Translations under genes and position numbers: made by a program | Assembly: GCF_003702705.1 (NCBI RefSeq) | Contig: NZ_QZMN01000005.1 | Span: 62,001 to 126,000, forward strand | DNA length: 64,000 bases | Direction: 5' to 3' | Source: Ornithinimicrobium cerasi | Lineage (GTDB): Bacteria; Actinomycetota; Actinomycetes; Actinomycetales; Dermatophilaceae | Shown here: in pieces, positions 23,087-31,038 of the stretch | Position numbering within the stretch: position 1 is the first letter of the stretch | Layout of the letters: each line of letters starts with the position of its first letter | Notes under the pieces: model-generated | Database searches by the model: none | What the model saw: the letters and a program-made list of their open reading frames with translations, nothing else | Told to the model about the DNA's origin: nothing

Positions 23087-26038
23087 GTGATCACGGCCCT
23101 CCTGGTCCTCCACGTGCTGGCCGCCGCGACCGCGCCCTCGCTCGTGCGCCGGCTCGGCAGCACCCGGGCGTTCACGCTGCTCGCCCTCGTCCCGGCGGCG
23201 GCGACGGCGTGGGCCGCCCTGCGGCTGGGGCCGCTGCGCACGACCGGCACCGCGCACGCCGAGACGCTCACCTGGGTCCCGGACCTGCACATCACCCTCG
23301 CGTTCCGGGTCGACGCGCTGGCCTGGCTGATGACGCTCGTCGTCTCCGGCATCGGCGCGCTGGTGCTGCTCTACTGCGCGCACTACGTCGACGACGAGGA
23401 CGAGGGCCGGGTCGGCCTGATGGCCGGCTCGCTGGTCGCCTTCGCCGGGGCGATGCTCGGCCTGGTCACCACCGACGACCTGCTGGTGCTCTACGTCTTC
23501 TGGGAGATCACCACGGTCCTGAGCTACCTGCTCATCGGCTACCAGACCACCAGCGCCGCCAGCACCCGGGCCGCCAAGCAGGCGCTCGTCGTCACCACCG
23601 CGGGCGGCCTGGCGATGCTCGTGGGGATCGTCCTGCTCGGTCACGCCGGCGGCACCTACTCGATCAGCGAGCTCGTCGCCGACCCGCCGACCGGCACCGT
23701 CGTCACCACCGCGGTGGTGCTCCTGCTCGTCGGCGCGATCACCAAGTCCGCGCTGGTCCCGTTCCACTTCTGGCTGCCCGGCGCGATGGTCGCGCCGACG
23801 CCGATCAGCGCCTACCTCCACGCCGCCGCGATGGTCAAGGCCGGCGTCTACCTGGTCGCCCGCCTCGCACCGGGGTATGCCGACCTGCCGGCCTGGCAGG
23901 TCACCCTCCTGGTCCTGGGCGGGGGGACGATGCTTCTCGGGGCGTTCCGGGCGACCCGGCAGACGGACCTCAAGCTCCTCCTGGCCTACGGGACGGTGAG
24001 CCAGCTGGGTTTCCTCACCCTCCTGCTCGCCTACGGCAGTCCCGGGGCCACCCTCGCGGGCCTGACCCTGGTCCTCGCCCACGCGCTGTTCAAGTCCAGC
24101 CTCTTCCTCACGGTGGGCACGATCGACCACGCCATGGGCACCCGGGACATCCGCCGGCTGGTCGGGGTCCGCCAGAGGATGCCGTTGCTGGCGCTGTCGG
24201 CCACCGGCGCGGCCATGTCGATGGCCGGTCTGCCGGTGCTCCTGGGGTTCGTCGGCAAGGAGGCGGCGCTCGCGGCCGTCCTGCACCCGGTCGACGGCTG
24301 GCGCTCGCTGCAGGGCGCGGCGGGCGTCGTCGTCGTGATCGGGTCGGTGCTGACGATGGCCTACTCCGCCCGCTTCGTGTGGGGCGCCTTCACCGACGGT
24401 GCCCGGCCGCCCGTCGGCAAGCCGATGCCGCCCCGCTGGCACGCCCCGAGCTGGCTGCTCGTCGCGGTGCCCGGCCTGCTGTCCGTCCTGGGGCTGGTCC
24501 TCGGCCCGGCGTCGCCGCTGCTGGAGAGCGTCCTGGAGCCGCACACCGCGACGGTCGACCACCTTGCCGACGTCTACCCCGTGCACCTGGGGCTGTGGCA
24601 CGGACTGGGCCTGCCCCTGCTCGTCTCCGCCCTGGTCTGGCTGCTGGGTGCCGCCTGGTGGGGCCTGCAGGCCCGCCGCCCGGTCGAGGTGCCCGTGCCG
24701 ATCTGGCCCTTCGACGCGGGGCGGTCCTACCAGCACACCGTGCGCGGGCTGGACCGCGTCGCGCTCGAGACGACGGGCTTCGTGCAGCGCGGCTCCCTGC
24801 CGATGCTGCTGGGCACGATCTTCACCGTGCTGGTCGTGCTCCCCGGCTCCTGGCTGCTCCTGGAGGACCCCGCGTGGCCGCAGGAGGTGCGCCTCTCCGA
24901 CGGTCCGGGGCAGGTCGCCACCGGGGCGATCGTCGTCATCGCCGCCTTCCTCGCGACCCGGGCCCGGCGCCGGCTGCGCGCGGTCTTCCTCGTCGGCGTC
25001 ACCGGTTACGGCACCGCCTACCTCTACCTGCTCCACGGCGCCCCGGACCTGGCCCTCACCCAGGTGCTCGTGGAGACGGTGACCCTCGTCGTCCTCGTCC
25101 TCGTCCTGCGGCGGCTCTCCGGCCGCTTCCCCGACGACCCGACGGTGCTGACCCGGCGGATCCGGGCGCTCCTCGGCGTCGCCGTGGGCGCCGTCATCGG
25201 CGCGGGCGCCCTGCTCGCCACCGGGTCCCGCGTGCACTCCCCGGCCGGGGTCGGGCTGGCCGAGCGCGCCGTCGACTACGGCGGCGGCTACAACATCGTC
25301 AACGTCATCCTCGTCGACGTCCGGGCGTGGGACACGATGGGCGAGCTCTCGGTGGTGCTGGCCTGCGCCACCGGGGTCGCGAGCCTGACCTTCCTCACCG
25401 ACGAGAACCTCGAGCGGGTCCGGGCCGGGCTGCGCCAGGTGCGGGGGCAGCGTCTCGCGGCCGTCTCCCGCTCCGCGGAGCCGGTCGCCTCCACCGTGCC
25501 GTGGGTGGCCGGCGCCGGCCTGCTCGACCAGAGCCGTCGCTCCACGATCCTGGAGATCGTCACCCACCTCGTCTTCCACACGATCATCCTGTGGTCGGTC
25601 TACCTGCTCTTCGCCGGGCACAACCAGCCCGGCGGGGGGTTCTCCGCCGGGATCGTGGCGGGCCTGGCGCTGTGCCTGCGCTACCTCGCGGGCTACGGCG
25701 CCGAGCTGCGCGCGGCCCTCCCGGTGATGCCGACCGTGCTGCTCGGCACCGGCCTGTTCATCGCCGGCGGCTCGGCGGTGCTGCCGATGCTCTTCGGCTC
25801 CCCGGCGCTGCGCACCTGGATCGCCGACGTGCAGGTCCCGCTGCTCGGCGAGGTCCACGTCGTCACCTCCCTGCTCTTCGACGTCGGCGTCTACCTCGTC
25901 GTGCTCGGGCTGATGCTCGACATCCTGCGCAGCTTCGGGACCGGCATCGACGCGCAGATCCGCACCGAGCGCGAGGACCGCGAGGACCGCGAGGCGCAGC
26001 TGGCCGGCTCCGCGGAGCCGGAGGGGGTGACCCGGTGA
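23087..26038 (+). CDS. mrpA: Na+/H+ antiporter subunit A fused to subunit B (MrpA-MrpB)
   Basis: A 983-residue polytopic membrane protein, the largest subunit of the Mrp (Mnh/Sha) cation/proton antiporter, related to complex I NuoL. Signature segments include AGAMLGLVTTDDLLVLYVFWEITTVLSYLLIGY, the antiporter lysine region ITKSALVPFHFWLPGAMVAPTPISAYLHAAAMVKAG and LLAYGTVSQLG. From about residue 820, TILEIVTHLVFHTIILWSVYLLFAGHNQPGGGFSAGIVAGLAL is the MrpB domain, so subunits A and B are one polypeptide. The GTG at 23087 follows GGAGGAGG. It is the first gene of six joined by 4-nt overlaps. Confidence 0.95.
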   Translation: MITALLVLHVLAAATAPSLVRRLGSTRAFTLLALVPAAATAWAALRLGPLRTTGTAHAETLTWVPDLHITLAFRVDALAWLMTLVVSGIGALVLLYCAHYVDDEDEGRVGLMAGSLVAFAGAMLGLVTTDDLLVLYVFWEITTVLSYLLIGYQTTSAASTRAAKQALVVTTAGGLAMLVGIVLLGHAGGTYSISELVADPPTGTVVTTAVVLLLVGAITKSALVPFHFWLPGAMVAPTPISAYLHAAAMVKAGVYLVARLAPGYADLPAWQVTLLVLGGGTMLLGAFRATRQTDLKLLLAYGTVSQLGFLTLLLAYGSPGATLAGLTLVLAHALFKSSLFLTVGTIDHAMGTRDIRRLVGVRQRMPLLALSATGAAMSMAGLPVLLGFVGKEAALAAVLHPVDGWRSLQGAAGVVVVIGSVLTMAYSARFVWGAFTDGARPPVGKPMPPRWHAPSWLLVAVPGLLSVLGLVLGPASPLLESVLEPHTATVDHLADVYPVHLGLWHGLGLPLLVSALVWLLGAAWWGLQARRPVEVPVPIWPFDAGRSYQHTVRGLDRVALETTGFVQRGSLPMLLGTIFTVLVVLPGSWLLLEDPAWPQEVRLSDGPGQVATGAIVVIAAFLATRARRRLRAVFLVGVTGYGTAYLYLLHGAPDLALTQVLVETVTLVVLVLVLRRLSGRFPDDPTVLTRRIRALLGVAVGAVIGAGALLATGSRVHSPAGVGLAERAVDYGGGYNIVNVILVDVRAWDTMGELSVVLACATGVASLTFLTDENLERVRAGLRQVRGQRLAAVSRSAEPVASTVPWVAGAGLLDQSRRSTILEIVTHLVFHTIILWSVYLLFAGHNQPGGGFSAGIVAGLALCLRYLAGYGAELRAALPVMPTVLLGTGLFIAGGSAVLPMLFGSPALRTWIADVQVPLLGEVHVVTSLLFDVGVYLVVLGLMLDILRSFGTGIDAQIRTEREDREDREAQLAGSAEPEGVTR

Positions 26039-26658
26039 GCCCCAACCTGACCCTCGTCCTCGTCGCCAGCACCCTCATCGGCACCGGCGTCTACCTCTTC
26101 CTCTCCCGCTCCCTGGTCCGGGCGCTCATGGGCTTCCTCCTCATGGGCAACGGCATCAACCTCATCTTCATCATCGGCTCCGGCCCGGCAGGTGCGCCGC
26201 CCATCGTCGGCGCCTCGGACCGTCCGATGGTCGACCCCGTGCCGCAGGCGCTCGTCCTCACCGCCATCGTCATCACCCTGGCCATGACGGCGTTCGTCCT
26301 GGCGCTCGCCCACCGCGGCCGCCAGCTCGACGGCCTCGACCTGGTCAGCGACGACCTGGAGTCCCGGCGGATCCACGCCCGGGCGGAGGCGGACGACGTC
26401 GGGGACGGCCCCAGCGCCCGCGAGACCGCCGAGGCGATCCGCGCCGAGGGCGAGCGGACCGAGAGCCGCTACCACGCGGACGCCGAGCCGCCCCCGGCCG
26501 ACGTGGAGGCCGCGCCCCCGCCGCCGTTCCACGTCGAGGCGGTGGCCGAGGGCCGCGGCGACGCCGACGACCCGGACGACCCGGACGACCCGGACGACCC
26601 GGACGGGAAGCCGACCCCCCCGACCACGGACCGCGCGAGCAGGGAGGAGGACCGGTGA
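26035..26658 (+). CDS. mrpC: Na+/H+ antiporter subunit C (MrpC) with an acidic C-terminal tail
   Basis: A 207-residue NuoK-like subunit. The first roughly 105 residues contain three helices and the motif RALMGFLLMGNGINLIFI, followed by VDPVPQALVLTAIVITLAMTAFVLAL, as in MrpC/MnhC. The remaining 100 residues are hydrophilic and acidic and end in a DDP tandem repeat. Typical MrpC proteins are about 110-125 residues, so the tail nearly doubles the protein. GTGA overlaps with both neighbours indicate translational coupling. Confidence 0.93.
   Translation: MSPNLTLVLVASTLIGTGVYLFLSRSLVRALMGFLLMGNGINLIFIIGSGPAGAPPIVGASDRPMVDPVPQALVLTAIVITLAMTAFVLALAHRGRQLDGLDLVSDDLESRRIHARAEADDVGDGPSARETAEAIRAEGERTESRYHADAEPPPADVEAAPPPPFHVEAVAEGRGDADDPDDPDDPDDPDGKPTPPTTDRASREEDR
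26568..26605 (+). repeat. 9-bp tandem repeat (GACGACCCG) in the mrpC tail
   Basis: About four consecutive copies of GACGACCCG encode DDP repeats near the MrpC C-terminus. The array is prone to slippage in steps of three codons and is low in complexity. Confidence 0.85.
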
Positions 26659-28208
26659 CCACGGCATACTCCTGGATGGTCCCGCTCCTGGTGGTCCTCC
26701 CGCTCATCGGTGCCGGCCTGACCCTCGCCGCGGCCGGCCGGACCTGGGTGCAGCGCGCGGTGAGCCTGTCGGTCCTCACCGCCATGCTCGTCTGCGCGGC
26801 GGTGCTGCTCGTCGCGGCGGACCGCCTCGGCCCGCAGGTCATGCACGTCGGCGGGTGGTTGCCGTGGGAGGGCATCGTCCTCATCGTCGACAGACTCGCC
26901 GCGCTCATGGTCATCGTGTCCACGACCGTGACCATGGCGGTCCTGAGCTACTCCATCGGCCAGGGGCGCAGCAGCTTCGACGACGAGAGCGACGGCCACG
27001 CGCCGCTGCCGGTCTTCCACCCCTCGATCCTCGTCCTCGCCGCCGGCGTGACGACGACCTTCATCTCCGGGGACCTCTTCCACCTCTACGTCGGCTTCGA
27101 GATGCTGCTGGCGGCCAGCTTCGTGCTGCTGACGCTCGGCGGCACGGCGGAGCGGGTCCGGGCGGGGATCACCTACGTGCTGGTCAGCCTGCTGTCCTCG
27201 ATGATCTTCCTGACCGCGCTGGGGCTGATCTACTCGGCGACGGGCACGGTCAACCTCGCCCTCCTCGCCCAGCGGATCGGCGACATCTCACCGGTGACGG
27301 TCGGGCTCCTCCACCTCATGCTGCTCGTCGGCTTCGCGGTCAAGGCGGCCGTGTTCCCGATGTCGGGGTGGCTGCCCGACTCCTACCCGACGGCCCCGGC
27401 GCCGGTCACCGCGGTGTTCGCCGGCCTGCTCACCAAGGTCGGCATCTACGCCATCATCCGCACCCAGACCCTCCTCTTCCCCACCTCGCGCTTCGACGAC
27501 CTGCTGCTGTGGGCGGCCATGGCCACGATGCTCGTCGGCATCCTCGGCGCGATCGCGCAGGACGACATCAAGCGGATGCTCTCGTTCACCCTGGTGAGCC
27601 ACATCGGCTTCATGCTCTTCGGGATCGCGCTGGGGAGCACCATCGGGCTGGCCGCGGCGATCTTCTACGTCATCCACCACATCCTCATCCAGACCACCCT
27701 CTTCCTGGTCACCGGCCTGGTCGAGCGGGTCGGCGGCTCCAGCGACACCGCGCGCCTGGGCGACCTCGCCCGGATCTCGCCGATCGTGGGGATCCTCTTC
27801 TTCATCCCCGCGATGAACCTCGCCGGCATCCCGCCGTTCAGCGGCTTCCTGGGCAAGGTCGGGCTGATCCAGGCGGGCGCCGCCGACGGTGGCTGGCTCG
27901 CCTACGCCGTGGTCGGCGCGTCGGTCCTCACCTCCCTCCTCACCCTGTATGCCGTGGCCCGGGTCTGGGGGCGCGCGTTCTGGTCGGAGAACCCGGAGGG
28001 GATCACCGGGCGGGGTCCCGTGCGCGGGGGGCACCACTCTGCCCTCGGGCTCGGTGTGCTGCTGCCGACGACGGGGCTGGTGGTCGTGGGCGTCCTGCTG
28101 ACGGTCGCGGCGGGGCCCATCTACGACGTCACCACACGGGCGGCGGTGGACCTCGTGCTGCGCGGTCCCTACCTGGAGGCCGTGCTCGGGCCGGGGACGA
28201 CGCTGTGA
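26655..28208 (+). CDS. mrpD: Na+/H+ antiporter subunit D (MrpD)
   Basis: A 517-residue NuoM/NuoN-like polytopic subunit with about 14 helices. Conserved segments include LYVGFEMLLAASFVLLTLGG, GFAVKAAVFPMSGWLPDSYPTAPAPVTAVFAGLLTKVGIYAIIR with the proton-path Lys residues, and DIKRMLSFTLVSHIGFMLFGIALG. With MrpA it forms the proton-translocating core. GTGA overlaps occur at both ends. Confidence 0.95.
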   Translation: MTTAYSWMVPLLVVLPLIGAGLTLAAAGRTWVQRAVSLSVLTAMLVCAAVLLVAADRLGPQVMHVGGWLPWEGIVLIVDRLAALMVIVSTTVTMAVLSYSIGQGRSSFDDESDGHAPLPVFHPSILVLAAGVTTTFISGDLFHLYVGFEMLLAASFVLLTLGGTAERVRAGITYVLVSLLSSMIFLTALGLIYSATGTVNLALLAQRIGDISPVTVGLLHLMLLVGFAVKAAVFPMSGWLPDSYPTAPAPVTAVFAGLLTKVGIYAIIRTQTLLFPTSRFDDLLLWAAMATMLVGILGAIAQDDIKRMLSFTLVSHIGFMLFGIALGSTIGLAAAIFYVIHHILIQTTLFLVTGLVERVGGSSDTARLGDLARISPIVGILFFIPAMNLAGIPPFSGFLGKVGLIQAGAADGGWLAYAVVGASVLTSLLTLYAVARVWGRAFWSENPEGITGRGPVRGGHHSALGLGVLLPTTGLVVVGVLLTVAAGPIYDVTTRAAVDLVLRGPYLEAVLGPGTTL

Positions 28209-28882
28209 GGGCCGCGGGGCGACGGGTGTCGCCGTTCTCGGTGCTGTGGCTGACCGTGGTGTGGGTGCTCCTGTGGGGGACCTTCGACCCGGTGACCATC
28301 GTCGGCGGGGTGCTCGTCGCCCTCGCGGTGCTCGTGGCCTTCCCGCTGCCCCGGGTGCCGGTACGGCTGCGGGTGCGCCCGGTCGCGACGGTGGTGCTGC
28401 TGAGCAGGTTCATCTACGACCTGGTCATCGCCTCCTTCCACGTGGCCTGGCTGACGGTGCGGCCGGGCGAGCCGGTGCGCGGCGTCGTCATGGACCTGCA
28501 GCTGGCCGGCGACGACGAGCTGCTGCAGACGATCACCGCCGAGATGGTGGCGCTGGTGCCGGGCACCGTCGTCATCGACCTCGACCCGCTGCAGCGGCTG
28601 CTCACCCTGCACGCCCTGCAGGTGAGCACGCCCCGCGATGCGCAGCTGGTGCGGCGGCGCGTGCTGGGCCAGGAGGCGCGGGTGCTGCGGGCGTTCCACC
28701 CGGACCCGGTGGCGGTGCTCGACCCGCGCCGTCGTCGGGACGCCGAGACCGAGGCGGCCGCCGAGGGCGAGCCGGGCTGGGAGGCCTGGCCGGGCGAGGC
28801 CGCCGACGGTCGCCGCCCGGCGCCCGGCCGTGGCGGTCCGGTCGACGAGCGGTCCGGCACCCAGGGAGGTGAGCGGTCATGA
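28205..28882 (+). CDS. mrpE: Na+/H+ antiporter subunit E (MrpE)
   Basis: A 225-residue subunit with two to three N-terminal helices (VLWLTVVWVLLWGTFDPVTIVGGVLVALAVLVAFPLP). The conserved cytoplasmic domain follows: RFIYDLVIASFHVAWLTVRPGEPVRGVVMDLQL and EMVALVPGTVVIDLDPLQRLLTLHALQV. The last roughly 45 residues are a Pro/Gly/Arg-rich extension. The GTG at 28205 overlaps the mrpD stop; an internal GTG 7 codons later is an alternative. Confidence 0.92.
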   Translation: MRAAGRRVSPFSVLWLTVVWVLLWGTFDPVTIVGGVLVALAVLVAFPLPRVPVRLRVRPVATVVLLSRFIYDLVIASFHVAWLTVRPGEPVRGVVMDLQLAGDDELLQTITAEMVALVPGTVVIDLDPLQRLLTLHALQVSTPRDAQLVRRRVLGQEARVLRAFHPDPVAVLDPRRRRDAETEAAAEGEPGWEAWPGEAADGRRPAPGRGGPVDERSGTQGGERS

Positions 28883-29439
28883 ACCTCGACCTGCTCGAGC
28901 AGGTGCTGGAGGGCGTGGTCGGCGGCCTGCTCGCGCTGTCCGCGCTGCTCACCCTCATCCGCATCACGATCGGTCCGAGCGTCCTGGACCGGGTGGTCGC
29001 CACCGACGTGCTCGTCTCGATCGTGGTCTGCGCGCTCGGCGCGCACGCCGCCCTGACCAGCGGGTCGACGACACTGCCGCTGCTCATCTCGCTGTCCCTG
29101 GTCGGGTTCATGGGCTCGGTCGCCGTGGCGCGCTTCGTCGCCCGCGACCGGGACCCCCAGGCGGGCGAGGAGGCCAGGTCGGTGGCCGGCAGTCCCGACC
29201 GCACCGACTGGCCCCGGAGCTCAGCGGGCCGGTCGGGACGGACCGGCATCTCGCGGGCGGTCTGGGAGCCGGGCGTGCGCCAACCGGGTGGCCGGGGAGC
29301 CACGGCGCAGGACCCGCACGGCGTGACGCGGGGCGACCCCCGGGACCCCCGCGACCCCGGCGACCCGCGCAACCCTCGCAACCCTCGCGACCCCGGCAAC
29401 CCCCGCAACCCCCGCGACCCCATCGGGGGGACGTCATGA
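28879..29439 (+). CDS. mrpF: Na+/H+ antiporter subunit F (MrpF) with a repetitive 90-residue extension
   Basis: The first roughly 92 residues are a standard three-helix MrpF (LLTLIRITIGPSVLDRVVATDVLVSIVVCALGAHAALTSGSTTLPLLISLSLVGFMGSVAVARFVA). A typical MrpF ends there. The remaining 94 residues are hydrophilic. They include a segment encoded by an inverted repeat (29192-29239) and a terminal array of RDP/RNP/GDP tripeptides. The extension lies on the cytoplasmic side after the third helix if topology is conserved, and its function is unknown. ATGA overlaps link it to both neighbours. Confidence 0.92.
   Translation: MNLDLLEQVLEGVVGGLLALSALLTLIRITIGPSVLDRVVATDVLVSIVVCALGAHAALTSGSTTLPLLISLSLVGFMGSVAVARFVARDRDPQAGEEARSVAGSPDRTDWPRSSAGRSGRTGISRAVWEPGVRQPGGRGATAQDPHGVTRGDPRDPRDPGDPRNPRNPRDPGNPRNPRDPIGGTS
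29192..29239. repeat. Inverted repeat inside the mrpF extension
   Basis: GTCCCGACCG (29192-29201) is perfectly complementary to CGGTCGGGAC (29230-29239). The 28-nt interior contains a second, one-mismatch pairing (CCGACTGGCCC with GGGCCGGTCGG). It sits in frame in the non-conserved tail of the protein. Confidence 0.75.
29338..29424 (+). repeat. Degenerate 9-bp tandem repeats at the 3' end of mrpF
   Basis: About nine units of the form CGCRACCCC/CGCGACCCC (variants CGCAACCCT, GGCAACCCC) encode alternating RDP, RNP and GDP/GNP tripeptides up to the last few codons before the stop. Confidence 0.85.
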
Positions 29440-29798
29440 GCTGGTCCGTCGCCTCCGACCTGCTGGGTCTGCTCTTCCTGCTGCTCGGCGCGCTGCTCTG
29501 CGTCGCCGCGGCCATCGGCCTGCTGCGCTTCCCCGACCTGCTCAGCCGCATGCACGCCGGCACCAAGCCCCAGGTGCTCGGCGTCATCTTCGTCATCATC
29601 GGCGTGGGCCTGCGCACCCGTTCCGGCCTCGACGTCGGGATGCTGGTGCTGATCGGCGTCTTCCAGCTGCTCACCATCCCCGCCGGCGCGCACATGGTGG
29701 GCCGGGCCGGCTTCCGGACCGGTCAGGTCGAGCCCGCCGACATCCACCTCGGTCGTCGGCGCACCTACCGCACGCCGGCGAGCACCGAGGACGGCTGA
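29436..29798 (+). CDS. mrpG: Na+/H+ antiporter subunit G (MrpG)
   Basis: A 120-residue subunit with three helices. The conserved stretch GALLCVAAAIGLLRFPDLLSRMHAGTKPQVLGVIFVIIGVGL identifies MrpG/MnhG. The ATG at 29436 overlaps the mrpF stop, and the gene closes the operon. The C-terminus is short and charged. Confidence 0.94.
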   Translation: MSWSVASDLLGLLFLLLGALLCVAAAIGLLRFPDLLSRMHAGTKPQVLGVIFVIIGVGLRTRSGLDVGMLVLIGVFQLLTIPAGAHMVGRAGFRTGQVEPADIHLGRRRTYRTPASTEDG

Positions 29799-29844
29799 AC
29801 CGCCACCGGTTGTCGGTGTCGGCGGAGCGCGGGACGCTGGGAGC

Positions 29845-30240
29845 ATGCGAAGCCGTCACCTGAGCCGCGTCATCGCCGCCCCGCCCGAGAAGGTCTACGC
29901 CTTCGTCGCCGACCCCGGCCACCTACCCGCCTGGGCCTCCGGCCTGGCCAGCGGGACGGTCACCCAGGACGGCGAGGCGCTGGTCGTGGAGTCGCCGATG
30001 GGCCGGGTCAGCGTGGTGTTCGCCCCCCGCAACGACCATGGCGTGCTCGACCACGACGTCACCCTGCCCTCGGGCCGGACGGTCACGAACCCCCTGCGCG
30101 TCCTCGCCCACCCGGACGGCTCGGAGATCGTGTTCACGCTCCGCCAGCTCGACCTCACCGACGAGGAGTTCGAGCGCGACGCCCAGGCGGTGGAGGCGGA
30201 CCTCGACCAGCTCAAGGGCCTGCTCGAGTCGACCTTCTGA
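29845..30240 (+). CDS. SRPBCC family protein (polyketide cyclase/dehydrase-like)
   Basis: A 131-residue START-like fold protein. It begins SRHLSRVIAAPPEKVYAFVADPGHLPAWASG, the usual SRPBCC first strand, helix and loop. It then alternates strands (VVESPMGRVSVVFAPRN, HDVTLPSGRTVTNPLRVLAHPDGSEIVFTLRQ) and ends in the long C-terminal helix AQAVEADLDQLKGLLESTF. The family binds hydrophobic ligands in a cavity, and its ligand here is unknown. It starts 46 nt after mrpG, possibly from its own promoter. Confidence 0.85.
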   Translation: MRSRHLSRVIAAPPEKVYAFVADPGHLPAWASGLASGTVTQDGEALVVESPMGRVSVVFAPRNDHGVLDHDVTLPSGRTVTNPLRVLAHPDGSEIVFTLRQLDLTDEEFERDAQAVEADLDQLKGLLESTF

Positions 30241-30253
30241 GGGTCCCCACGCA

Positions 30254-30358
30254 CCGGCGACCGTGGTCGACCCGGCCGAGCGGCATCCGTCCCGTGGCCG
30301 CGTCGGACCGTGGTGGATCACTGTCGCTCTGACGACACCGATCTACCACAGTCGCCGG
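30254..30358. repeat. Nested palindromic element between convergent genes
   Basis: The outer 19-nt arms (30254-30272 and 30340-30358) pair with about three mismatches. The inner 19-nt arms (30308-30326 and 30333-30351) pair with about four mismatches around CTCTGA. All carry variants of GTGGTNGATC. The element fills the 171-bp gap between the SRPBCC and OsmC genes and may work as a bidirectional terminator or be a REP-like repeat. Confidence 0.7.
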
Positions 30359-30411
30359 GAGCCAGCCCGGCCCGGCCGGCCCGGCGGCGGCTACCCGAGG
30401 GGGTCGGCCGC

Positions 30412-30972
30412 TCACGCCCGCCGGACCACGACCTCCGGCGGGTCCGCCAGCGTCCGCGCGATCACGCAGTAGCGCTCCGTCAGCGCCAGCAACCGCTCCA
30501 CCTTCTCCTCCTCGGCGTCGGTGTCGAGGTCGAAGAGCAGCGCGATCGCGGTGAGCCCGACCGGGGCGTCCCGGTCGACGCCCAGCGTGCCCCGCGCGTC
30601 CCACGTCCCGGTCGCCGTCACGGTCGCCGACCGCAGCTCCACCGACATCGCCGTGGCGACCGACGCGAGGGTCACCCCCGCGCACGCGACGAGGGCCTGG
30701 AGGATGATGTCGCCCGAGCACGCCTGCGTCCCGTCCCCGCCCGTCGCGGGGTGCAGACCGGCCACGACCTCCCCGGACACCGTCGGGATGGTCGCCGTCA
30801 GCGCCCGCTGGTCGACGCTCGCCGTCGCCGTGCTGGTCGTCAGCGCGCTCGACGGGTCCTCCTTGTACGCCGTCTTCAGCGGCCGCTGGCGTTCCCGCAG
30901 GGCGGTCGCGCGCGCCGCCGCGTCCGCCGGGTCACCAGCACGATCAGGTATGCCGTCGCTCACCCGCGACAT
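30412..30972 (-). CDS. OsmC family protein
   Basis: A 186-residue OsmC/Ohr-fold protein. Both redox-type cysteines appear in the expected surroundings: the first in GDGTQACSGDIILQALVACAGVTLASVA and the second in ALTERYCVIARTL. The N-terminal 45 residues (RQRPLKTAYKEDPSSALTTSTATASVD) fit the OsmC subgroup with an extra strand. The family reduces organic hydroperoxides with low-molecular-weight or lipoyl thiols. Whether this member does so or has another thiol function is not clear. It is a single gene, convergent with the SRPBCC gene and 66 bp from the MATE gene stop. Confidence 0.88.
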   Translation of the reverse strand: MSRVSDGIPDRAGDPADAAARATALRERQRPLKTAYKEDPSSALTTSTATASVDQRALTATIPTVSGEVVAGLHPATGGDGTQACSGDIILQALVACAGVTLASVATAMSVELRSATVTATGTWDARGTLGVDRDAPVGLTAIALLFDLDTDAEEEKVERLLALTERYCVIARTLADPPEVVVRRA

Positions 30973-31038
30973 CCTGCCACCGGGCGACCGGTCGCGGCGC
31001 CCCGGTCACCGCGCCCCCGACCGTCGAGCCGGCCCCGC

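Noticed and set aside
22949-25858. A 969-codon minus-strand frame opposite mrpA
   Set aside because: Its composition is almost entirely hydrophilic low-complexity residues, and the + strand encodes an unmistakable MrpA.
26568-29424. Possible CRISPR array in the mrpC/mrpF repeats
   Set aside because: Units are 9 bp, coding, contiguous and without spacers.
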